Of a stretch of DNA of 64,000 nucleotides, positions 20,815 through 31,040 are shown piece after piece; within the stretch, counting starts at the first letter, position 1, and every line of letters starts with the position of its first letter. A program made the translations under genes and the position numbers. The stretch is taken from contig CM068386.1 of the NCBI GenBank assembly GCA_034770075.1, positions 85,595,265 through 85,659,264 on the forward strand, read 5' to 3'. The notes under the pieces were generated by a model. It saw nothing but the letters and a program-made list of their open reading frames with translations. It was not told the origin of the DNA and searched no databases. Source of the DNA: Aralia elata (taxonomy: Eukaryota > Streptophyta > Magnoliopsida > Apiales > Araliaceae).

Positions 20815-21540
20815 TTTACCAATAGATATGTAACTCCTAATATCTAGTGTAATTCAACAATTGAACTTTTTATTGTCCCTCACAACATAAACACCATTAA
20901 AAGGACAAAACAAAATATATGTGCCTAATTCCGCAGTAAAACTTAAACTAAACTTCTGAACACCCATATGATATATTACAATACACATTCTTATTCTGCA
21001 GAATAATTCACCATTCAATCTGAAGACACACATTTAACATTTTCTTCTAATCATTGTAAAAACTAATTTTCCAATAAAGCTAATCCAATATTAACTTCAA
21101 AGAATTTAATCAAATCTGTATGGCCCAAACCTGAAAAAACCAAAAAAAAGAAAAAAAAGAGAAGAAGTTAAAAGCAGCTAAAAAACACCTACTTGAATCA
21201 GAACCAGCGGTATCGTCGGGGACCTTGTCGAAGGGAACGACGGGTGGACTCCGGTCGACAGGCTTCTTGAGCTGAGCCGATGAGGACGGCAACGGCGACG
21301 TATCGACACCGGAGACGACACCGGAGCTTCGAATCCTGCCAGAACCTAGAAATCGAAAAGGTAGGGGAAATTGCACCGTAAATTCGAAAAATACGGTTGT
21401 AATGGAGAAAATAGTGGGGGGGTTTATCGAATCGAAGTCGAGATTCCTCTGATTCGACCTCTCCGCTGCAATTTTTCGAGCTAGATCGGAGAAAACACTT
21501 CCTTGACTAAGCTTTTCAATTTTCTTTGAGGTCATAAGAT
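20815..21540 (-). pseudogene. Inverted copy of exon 1 and the start of intron 1 of the three-exon gene
   Basis: Reverse complement of about 12040-12770, with the same donor context (GATTCAA/GTAGGTG). The frame SSAQLKKPVDRSPPVVPF...DDTAGSDS is open upstream through GSGRIRSSGVVSGVDTSP to the TTG/ATG region near 21535, without the TGA found in the + copy. Homology stops near 20815, close to where the + copy has its MITE. Exons 2 and 3 are not found on this strand, so it is either a partial duplication or exon 1 of a different, possibly chimeric, gene that continues toward 19925. The stretch 20900-21180 is shared intron. Confidence 0.5.
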
Positions 21541-21811
21541 ATTAATACTAATGCTAAATTAAAATACTTTAATAACGTCAAACGATAAACTGCGATACTC
21601 GGTAAATTAGGTTAAAAATTAACTTAATAGCATTAAATGCTAAATTGAGATGCACATGGTACCAAAACATGTAGTACCAAAATTTAGTGAGCTTTAATAT
21701 TCTTTAGTACGTTCAGTACACAAAAAGGGCCCAAAAAGAAGATCGTTTAAAAAAAAAGGCTGTTCTTTTTTTAGAACAAAAAGGGTTTAAAAAAGCCCAA
21801 ATATAACAATC

Positions 21812-22045
21812 GGATTTGGCTTCCCTCTAATACACATTTCCTCTAATTCTATTTAATACATTAATTATTTGATTTTAATATATATTTTTGTTAGTAACGA
21901 TCGAAATATGTTAATAGATAATTGATGGTATTAAGATCAACTCTACCAAAAATTAGAATCATTAAAAATATTTGTATCGTTAAAAGTTCAAAAGAATTTT
22001 CAACCATCAAAATTTTGATGAAAAATCCACACATTCATCAAATGT
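21812..22045 (-). mobile_element. Truncated relative of the Mutator-type MITE
   Basis: Reverse-orientation match to the MITE at 12774-13161. It starts GGATTTGGCTTCCC and includes the ATCGAAATATGTTAATAGAT block; the far terminal repeat is missing. Confidence 0.65.
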
Positions 22046-22199
22046 TAAAAACTTATTGATTTTGTTATTCTTGAAAATTTCTTTGTCATGCAGTTAAATT
22101 GGAAGGTACTAGTGGTCTCTCATTTATTTTCTGGATTATCTTTTGAGAAGAAAAAGCATGATGAAGTTTTGATCCCGCAAAGATTGAAGATTCGTTCTT

Positions 22200-22720
22200 G
22201 GTGTTTGATACTCATTCAGTTTAAAATTTGATGACGAATTTTTTCTAAGAAAGGGAGTCTGATGCGATGAAAAATAACATTGAAGATTCGGATTTTCATA
22301 TATTTTAATATTTATAGAACTTTAATTTATTTGATGTATTTTTATTTATTATTTAGGATAATTTAGTAGCTAAATTTATATTTAGACCTTTTATGTTTTG
22401 GGCTTTAGCTTTTCTAATTTTATTTAGTTTTGGGTTTAATTATTTTTCTTTTCCAATTAGTCGTAGAAAAGTAGTTTAACATTATAAATATGTTATATTA
22501 TGATTTTATGAGATACAATCTTTGACAATTTTATGAATTTCTGTTTGAGAGTTTTTATCTTACTTGTGAATTCAAGGACTATCTTACGTTCTTTTGTTAG
22601 TACATTTAAATATTCAAATCACGTTTGTGTTAGGACATTACAATTTAACCATATTTTGCTGCATCAATTCACCTACGGCCATGACATATACCGTTCAAAG
22701 TCTGAACAACTTGTTTTAAG
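22200..22720 (+). mobile_element. Probable gypsy pol end plus LTR remnant
   Basis: A TTTGATGACGAATTTTTTC ... GGGAGTCTGATGCGA stretch at 22228-22266 looks like the usual end of a plant gypsy pol. It is followed by an AT-rich LTR-like region with TATAAATATG (near 22482) and a leader resembling that of the first gypsy element (GAATTTCTGTTTGAG). No intact coding and no clear borders. Confidence 0.35.
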
Positions 22721-23940
22721 TTATCTTAGCATCGATCAAATTCTAGTAATTTTTTAATTTTCGTTATTTTGTTAATTTCCTTTCTCCTAGTATCTTTTGT
22801 GGACTAGTTTAAGGGTATAAATATGCTTTCTAAGATTTATTTACAATTACATTTTTTTGACTATTCTAATGATACTATCAATTGTTCTATTTGATAGATC
22901 ATTATTTTCTATGTAAATTCAGAAGTTAATTTATCTGGTTGGTGTTATACGATAACTAATTATTCACATTTATATTAAAACATTACAATATAACCGTATT
23001 AATTAGAGAGTGTCATGATAGCACTGATTATTAGACATTAACCACTATATTTCACTCTACTACCCCACTTCCTGGTTACAGTAATAAAGCTAATATTTAA
23101 GTTGAAATATGAAACGATTGTAATTTTAGTACTTATAATTTATTTTTTATAATAATTATTCATTCTACTGAAAATCAAGTTCCTTCTTTGTTTTTGACAT
23201 GAGAATGATATGTTGAATTGCTTGTATCTTAAATTAGAATAATGCTAATTTGTCCTTTTCTATTAGATTGAACTCACAGAGCAAATCGCAACGGAATTAA
23301 AACTACACGCAGCAAAACATCTCTGATTTGGGTTTTTGTGGACAAAAAAAAAGAGAAAATTTTGATCGGCAAAAATGGTAATAAAAAAAACTACACACAG
23401 CAAAACATCTCTGATTTTGGTTTTTGTGGACCAAAAAAAAAATATTGATTTGCAAAAAAATAAATAAAAATAGTAATAAAAAAAATCTAGATTTAAAACG
23501 ATTTGGGACAAGAAGATGGTCAACAAATTTATGCAGGTTTCTACCCTCAAATTGCATTTTATTTTGTTTTTAATACTTGACTAAAGATGGACCGTTTTAC
23601 GTTACAAGTTATACTACTTTGGATACATAGTGGTATTTTATTTTATTTTGTTATCTTATTTAGAATAATTATGTGCACATAAATACAAGATATTATTGAT
23701 TACTTTTTCAACCAAAATTGATGAGAACCCACACGTTTTTTTTTTTTTTTTTTAAGAGTTTGTTGGGTTATAGCATTTGGTGTGTTCGGAGATTTAGCAC
23801 TTGGAATATTTAGGGAGCGTTTGTAAATTAAATAAATTGCGTTTCAAAATACATGTCACATGTTCACAAATTTAATACCAAGTTCATTAAAGGCTTCTGT
23901 CTAAACTGATTTTGCAATATAATGTTGGAGTTTTGTATTA
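22721..23940. other. Non-coding AT-rich region with a short tandem duplication
   Basis: Holds a two-unit tandem repeat of 88 bp (23302-23389 and 23390-about 23485; shared core CAGCAAAACATCTCTGATTT) and a run of about 18 T near 23735. No gene recognised. Confidence 0.5.
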
Positions 23941-24198
23941 CTCCCTCCGTTCCAAATTAATTGCTCAGTATTGACTTTTTAAAATCAAATTGACCATTTT
24001 TAAAACTAATCTTTTTACTATTTTTACTAAAATATAAGCGAAGAGATTATAACCAAAAGAAATTATATATAATTTATTACTAACCCCAATTTTTATAATT
24101 TTAGAAATATATTTATATATGCTTAATTATTAATTCTAAAAATAGTTAATTTGACTTAAAAAAATCAAAATTGAGCAATTAATTTGGAACGAAGGGAG
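23941..24198. mobile_element. Stowaway-type MITE
   Basis: 258 bp with terminal repeats CTCCCTCCGTTCCAAATTAA and its near-complement TTAATTTGGAACGAAGGGAG, flanked by TA on both sides. These are the hallmarks of a Tc1/mariner-related Stowaway element; there is no coding capacity. Confidence 0.92.
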
Positions 24199-24431
24199 TA
24201 ATAAATACAGGATTTATCTTTTACCGATAGAATACTTGTTTCCGGAAAGAGAAAATTTAAGCATAGCAGATCATCTTTCCAAGCAGGAATAATTTATTTG
24301 CTGAGTGTGAACAAAGAGAACGCTACCACAGTACAAGGTGGCCAGTGACAGCTGTAATCTGTTGGGATGTTGTCTAACATTATGCTACCACCTCACATGC
24401 ATACATATAAACCAAGAAGGTGGTGGAGGAA

Positions 24432-24473
<42 letters not shown>
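24432..24473. repeat. (TG)n(GA)n compound microsatellite
   Basis: About nine TG followed by about twelve GA dinucleotides. It lies about 265 bp upstream of a small signal-peptide ORF and behind a TATA-like CATATAAACC, a position common for GA runs in plant 5' regions. Confidence 0.95.
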
Positions 24474-24738
24474 GAGATGAATGATAGTTCTTATAGTGGT
24501 TAATACTTGCGTTCCAAATTCCACAGTGAGATCCAACTGGGTGACATCTTAAGTTCTGCTGTTAGTAATACTACATGCAAACAATAAATTTTGCCCATGT
24601 GTCTCAGTCCAAATATAAGATAAATTGCAACTTCAAAACTTTAAACACTACAGTACACGAACACACACAAGAGTTAAACCTTTAAAACCTAACTCCCTTC
24701 GCATCAAGTGACCAAAAGCAAGTACAGGCTCAAGCAGA

Positions 24739-24846
24739 ATGGTTGGGAAGATAAACCTTGTCCTTTTTTCGTTACTCATTCTAGTTCTTGGAAGTTCATC
24801 TGCCAAAGATATACCTTCTTTCAGTTTTTTGTTCGGCTTTGAGTAA
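24739..24846 (+). CDS. 35-aa ORF with a secretion signal, unidentified
   Basis: ATG at 24739, TAA at 24844-24846. The N-terminus is MVGK then a hydrophobic core (LVLFSLLILVLG) and SSSA before KDIPSFSFLFGFE, which fits a cleavable signal peptide with a 13-residue remainder. A TATA-like CATATAAACC (about 24404) and a GA-rich stretch lie upstream. It is too short to assign to a peptide-hormone family, and may be the first exon of something larger or a chance ORF. Confidence 0.3.
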   Translation: MVGKINLVLFSLLILVLGSSSAKDIPSFSFLFGFE

Positions 24847-26650
24847 AATGGTATGCATATTCAATCTTTGGGAGGATATATGGGTTGAGGATGCTCCCCT
24901 CTCATTTAATTTCCTAGTCTCTTTACCTCTCATCTGAGAACAACTCCCCCATTTCTAGCTTCTACATGGGGAAGGTGGTGAGTCTTCTTCATGGAAATTT
25001 CACTTCTTTCGCAATTTGAAGGACACGGAGGCGGAGGGATTTCCACAGCCTCTATTTATCAGTCCTTACATAAAAGTGTTCAAGGAATAAGTTGCGTTTT
25101 AAATTAAAAATAACTTATCCCATAAACTTTTAAACGCGCCGTAGACGAATAAAATAAAAATAACAATAATAAACGGATACTTAACACGCAACACAAATAA
25201 AACAAAAATAACAATAATAAACAGATACTTTTTATTGATGAATTATATATAGGATCGGAGTACAGTAGAGAAAGAATTAAAAATTATATTTGCACCTTTA
25301 AGTCCCCTACAATAATTAAGCCTCCTCTTCATCATATTCATATGTCCTCCAAGATTTCGCCCTTAAACAGAATAACTACCATCAATAATAGACAATATTG
25401 TTGACTTGTTCCAACAGAGTATTATTTCTAATAAGACGAGTGCTACTATCCAAATAATGGCGATGATTAGCAAACATCTTATTCTTCTTTCTTCGTTGCT
25501 TCTAATTCTTCTAGTGATGTTGATGGCCATGGTTTAAGAATTTATCAAAAGGGTTTGCGTTTCCTTGGGGCTAATATATACATACTTATTGTTGTAGCAA
25601 AATTCGATTAGGATTCTAATTAATTACTAGTATTTTATCAATTCTAATCCTACATAAAGTAGGAACCTTTTTTGCGTGGTGTAAGATAATGTATAAATAC
25701 TAGTATTAATTAATTACTAGTGTTTATGAATTACTTTTATTTGTGGGCAAACAGATTATTTACACTGTTCTCAGTTTTAAAATGGATCCAAAAGCAAGTG
25801 TTGGAAATTTTATTTTTGGTTTTGGTTTTTGGTTTCTAGCATACAGGAAGAAATTATATATATTTAAAAGGCAATGATCCATAATTTTTTTTTGCTATGA
25901 ATCTTTATAGGGCAAATATCATCTATAGCGTCCAATTTATATTATAATAGTTAAGATTAAAAATTGGGACCTTCCCCCCTCAAATCAGTAGTGGATGATG
26001 ACCCTATTACACAAATACCCCTCAAGTCAAAATTGGTCAAAGAATTCATAACAAATTTTAATAGTAGCGGATTAGCATCGGTAAGTCAAAATTAATATTA
26101 GTATAATTTATGGTTTATTATTTAAGATTTATTATTTAGAGTTTAGTGTTTATTACTTGAGGTTTAGGATTTAAAGTTTGGTGTCTAAAGTTTAGGGTTT
26201 ATTATTTAGGAGTTAGGGTTTATTTATTATTTACTTTATGAATATGCAAGTGTAAACTTGTTTGCTTATGTGCCCTTGCTGCTGGAACTCTAATAAGCTT
26301 GTGGGCATATTAGGTGTGCTATCGGATTACCGTACTATCGGATCACCATTATCTACTATTAATTATAATATTTTTGGAAAGATGGGTAATAAATGAAACT
26401 TTTTTATAATTTTTATTAATTTCATGTATTGAAATTTTTGTAATTATAATTCGACGTAAATTTATTGTAATACATAGCAGTATTTTTATAAGATTATAAT
26501 TATTACACAACAAAAGTAAAACTAAAAATTTAAATAACAAAATCAATAAATAAATTAAGGGTTTTTATATATTTATGAATTAATAAATAAGCTTCATGAT
26601 TCTTCAACTTGCTTTTTATTCCACCCGCACCGATAACAGCGCCCAAGTAC
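24847..26650. other. Intergenic region with degenerate telomere-like repeats
   Basis: Apart from the tiny ORF at 25457 no gene is visible. At 26108-26232 there is a run of degenerate GTTTA / TTTAGGG-type words (for example TTTAGGGTTTATTA and AGTTAGGGTTTA). Confidence 0.5.
25457..25537 (+). CDS. 26-aa hydrophobic ORF, unidentified
   Basis: ATG at 25457, TAA at 25535-25537. It reads MAMISKHLILLSSLLLILLV and a short end, like a signal peptide or membrane anchor. The sequence just upstream (ACAGAGTATTATT...AAGACGAGTGCTAC, about 25415-25450) recurs at about 26655 and 30920. No family recognised; possibly a truncated first exon. Confidence 0.22.
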   Translation: MAMISKHLILLSSLLLILLVMLMAMV

Positions 26651-26689
26651 TGTATAGAGTATTATTGATAAGAGGAGTGCTCTAAGAAT

Positions 26690-27030
26690 TGTTCAATATT
26701 GTATGCTGGAGTAGTGATGAGGACATGCCTAGCTTGGACAAGGATGTAAGTTATGGAGTGGATCCGGTGGAAGTTCTAGATGGACCCGTGTCGAGAGCTC
26801 GAGCTAAACGCTTCAAGCAAGGACTAAATGGCTTAATTCAAGAGATTTGGATGGGGAATGGATCAAAAGCTTGTGCTAACGAAGATGACAAGCGACGGTT
26901 CAAATTCAGGGTTCAGATTAAAAGAAGGGACGAAATGGTCAAATCTCACTATCTAGCGCCCCGACGCTACTTTTGTTATAGAAACCAGCACCTCGGCTCC
27001 AGGGAAGCTATTGACGTTCAGTGCCCCGAC
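26690..27030 (+). pseudogene. C-terminal end and 3' UTR of a second gypsy pol
   Basis: The frame reads VLDGPVSRARAKRFKQGLNG near 26790-26835, matching GPVTRARAKRFKEGLHGL of the first gypsy element. Everything upstream of the C-terminus is missing. The frame runs without stop into the solo LTR at 27031, so the real stop is lost or lies beyond the insertion. GC dyads start at 26955, 26987 and 27020. Confidence 0.75.
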
Positions 27031-30000
27031 TATGACGCCCCCAAATCCGGGTCACCTAAGCCACGGACCTGGTTCGTCACTATCTAACATAAAAATTATA
27101 CAATCGATAACTTATAGCGGAATAAAGGAATATTTACATTGATATAACATAAATAACTCTGTCCCAAGTCTCGAAACTAAGGCTACAACAAAACATAACA
27201 TAATACATAAGGGTAAATATGCCTTAATACACGACGTCAATAATAAGTCTTAATACAAACGGTAATTCTAGAACAACAAATTACAACTACTCCGTAGCTT
27301 TCCCCTTTCCCTTATCTTTTCCTGAGCTCTCGCCACGTGCCGCACTAACTGAAATGTTTTTAAGGAAAGCAAGGGGTGAGCAACAAATTTGCCCCTCAAG
27401 TATAATAGCAATGAATAATCACATGAATAACTTTATAGCTCACAAGAGTAAAAATTTATCTAAGTCAAGGAAATAAACAACTTCTTTTTATCACCGTTAT
27501 AGAAGGATTTCTGAAGTATCCAAGTATTTCAAAGTTTCCTAGAGAAGGGAACTATTCAATACTGAGGGTGCACCAGGGCACAGAACTCTATTCTAGAATT
27601 ACTGGAAATTCATCTGATAATCCACAAACTGGTACAATAGGTGATCAGCCTAAAATACCTGGCGTTATGCATAAGCCTTACATTTTTCATTTATGCGCGT
27701 GTCGGTTCCCCGACGTTTATACTATTTCCCCTGCTATGAGGGTTGTTCTTCTCAGCTTTACACGGGAGTCCGAACCAAAATAATTTGATCGGACAATTTT
27801 ACTTAACAACAATTATAGTTGGAGGACTTAACCTCACTTCAATAAACAAATCGATAAGTGCCTAGCTGGAACAATTAGCTTTGACATAGCTTTCAAATAG
27901 TTTATGGAGTAAAGAATTTTAAGGTTCAACAACATGCACAATAGCATCAATAATGTCTTAAATGAATAACAATTCATAATCTTTGGGATCACACAATATA
28001 TAACATTTCATGAAATGGGCTTTCATTGCAATACTTGAATAAAAGTATGAATATTAGCACACTAATTGCTAAGTTGATAAGTAATTTGAACGGGAGTCAA
28101 GAAACTCAACAAGCTTGCTCAATAAATAATATTTGCTTAAATATAATTTTGGGTAGGGTAAGTAAACTTGCACAATAATTACTTGAATAAGATAGGAGAC
28201 TTGCTCGATAGATAAATGAGTTAAGGAGAAACTCGCACAATTAAATAAGGGTTGAGTAAGGAACTTGCCTTGCGCGTGCGTTAAAATCTTAACGTTAATC
28301 GTCCTTCAAAAATAATACCCTACAGTTCATTAAAATCATCATAAATATTAGTCATGTGAGGACTAGGTTCAATATAGTCATCACATCATCAAAATACATT
28401 AATTGCCGCTACGACTACCCAGTTGGGGGTCTCGCTCCCCGATGAGCGAGCGGCTGCCCAGCTCGCCGATGAGCTAACGGGGGTCGGGGGGCAGCGTTCC
28501 CTGAAAACCAAGCGTAATTTGCAATCAGTTTATTCAATTTACGCCTTAAGACAACATCACTTTGGTTGACACGGGTAAAAATTAAGCACATAAGGCTTTA
28601 ACAAGATATAAGCGTTTCTAATCATTTGTACAAAAACATAAGTTTTAGACTCGCGGGAAAAAATTTACTGGGTCCGACCCGGTCCGGTCTGACCCGACCC
28701 AGACCAGGCGCCATGTAGTAGCAGTTGCAGTAGCGAACTGCAGTTCCTGCAGAACCGCGACACAGTCACCTCGCCTCGCTCCAGCTGCTATAACTCTTCC
28801 TATACTCGATCAATTTGATCCCTTACGGATTCTATGGATTCCCAAGACACGAGGCTACAACATATCACAAATTCAGGACGACCCATAATCACTAACATGA
28901 CCAAATCCTGAGCTAAAACATAAACTGCATGCCTTGTTTTTCGCAACCATGAAATATCTCACACAAATGGCAATTGTGACTTCATTTTAGCATCATTTTG
29001 ATTCATTCAAATTGGGATATCTTCACAACTGATAGAAGTACAATATTCCAATAACAAACAATCAAAATTATCACAACATCAAGGCTTTACTGTCCTCTAA
29101 TCGTCCAAAGGTCCAAACAGTCTATTATCTTCCTCCTTAAGCTTAGGTCCGAATCATTCTTTGTTTTTGTTTCACTTTGAAGGTATTAATGGTTTATAAA
29201 TCTTCTTAACAACGTTCATAAGGAACCATAATCAACAGTGCAACAAATATCTCAAGGAGGGCTCAAACCCATCGGTTTGAGCTCACAAACCACAACTGTA
29301 ACTAACAATGGAAAAAGGGAAGGGATGAGGCTTGTATACCTCTTCTTGTTGGCTTTGGGTAGGTTGAGATGACTTGCTATGTTGCTCTTCTCCTTGCTCG
29401 TTTCTGCTGATACTTCCTTTCCTCTTCTCCTTGCTTGCCTTCTTACGTCCTTACCGCACACACATACTTACTCTCCTTCTAGCTGCAGTAAGCTTTTTGC
29501 TTAGCAAAAAAAAATAACTCTCTCTCTCTCTGAAGTTGCTAACAGTTGAGTATGGCTTGAATAGAGGAGGAGAATGAGCTGAGGGGAGAATAAGAGGAGT
29601 GCTTCGGGAGGAGATGGAATGTATGGGTATGCAAAAAATGTGTTACCCGAGCCAAGTGTTGGTGTAGTTAACAGCCCCATGTATGGTGTACTGTGCGTGT
29701 TTATTCCTTTCCCCCAATTGGCTCTCAATATACACGTGGCCTCCCCCAATTGGTTTGAGGCTTAAATGTCTCACCAATTAATTCGAATACACAAACAAAT
29801 ATACCCGAATATTCCCACTTTTGTACCAAATTTGGTAAATAACTCTACCCAAAATTAAAATGGGTACTCCCATAAATTATTGGGACACGAAAAAAATATT
29901 TATTATGGGATTTGTCCATTTATTCGGAACACCCATACTATACATATCGGATATGGATTAAATCACGTATCAGCTCCAATAAAATTTCTGACACTTGAAA

Positions 30001-30322
30001 AAATTATTCCTCCGCATATATGCCTCCTCTAAATTAATAAAAATTGAAATAGACGAAAAAGTTTGGGTGTGAATAATGCTCGTGAATAGTGCCTCGGGAA
30101 GCGGGTCCTGCTAATAGTGATTTTATGAATTTTCGTAAAATCAATTTATTCACTCTAACGACACAACAATACATAAAATTTAACATATGCACATTTTCTA
30201 GGCTGTAACACAACTCTAAACACGTAGTATAGATTAATATAAATAAAATAATAATAATAATAATTCATTTTATTCATACATAACTCGGGTTACAAGGGAA
30301 TCTAAAATTCCTGATCGTTACA
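27031..30322 (-). mobile_element. Long solo LTR (3,292 bp) inserted in the gypsy remnant
   Basis: Bordered by CCGAC (27026-27030) and CCGAT (30323-30327), a 5-bp target duplication with one change. On the minus strand it starts TGTAACGATC at 30322 and ends at 27031. It shows a purine-rich leader with GCAAGCAAGGAGAAG, a splice donor (AGA/GGTATAC, GT at 29339-29338), and an acceptor ACATTTCAG (AG at 27350-27349). A mini-exon ends GESSGKDKGKGKATE and stop. No pol genes. Read as a solo LTR; a small non-autonomous element is the alternative. Confidence 0.85.
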
Positions 30323-30908
30323 CCGATGCTCTGTTCAGGCCTAATTCTAGCGCCCCGGCGCTAGAGCCCTAACGCGGTTTTGACGCGTTTTTTACCAGAT
30401 TTTGAAGATTTTATCAAATCTTTTAGATTTCTATTTTGATTAGGATGCTTGTTAGATAGATTTTGCTTCCTAATTAGTTATTAACTAGTAATTAAGGTTT
30501 TCTTTTATTAGTATAAATAGAATACATGAGTGATGTAATTGAATGATCAACTTTATTATTCAGAATTTATACAATTGAGAGTATTTTTTATCTTTTGGTT
30601 CTTTGAGAATTTCTAATTTAATTTCTTAGTTTTCTTTGAGATTTAAGTTTGACTTATCATACAACAAACCATAGTTGTGTGTGACGTCTTCTACCGCACT
30701 AATTGTCGATTATACCGATATTTCTGCTTCATATAAGTTCGGGGTTTAGGTGTTGTTGGTGTTCATTCATCACAGAATTCATCGCTTGATCGATTGTACC
30801 AAGGTTCACGACTCAAAATAGATGTTGGATTAAGGTGCCGAGAAAGTTTCACCTTCATAGCTTGCTAGAAACGATCTGAGCGATGACCACCGCATGCAAG
30901 CGTGTCGT
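30323..30908 (+). mobile_element. 3' UTR and LTR of the second gypsy remnant
   Basis: Continues the gypsy sequence after the solo LTR. It has a GC dyad at 30349-30362, a TATA (AGTATAAATAG, about 30520), and a block matching 3120-3483 (TTTGGTTCTTTGAGAATTTC, CATACAACAA, TGCTAGAAACGATC). It ends ...GGAGTTTATCA near 30908 like the first copy. Confidence 0.75.
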
Positions 30909-31040
30909 GGAGTTTATCAAGTAGACAATTTCCAATAGAGTATTATTGATAAGAGGAGTGCTACTAGCAGGAACCGATTAACCGAATTAAAAACTTTTTA
31001 AAAAATAAAATATAATTTTTAATTAGACTTTGATAGACTT

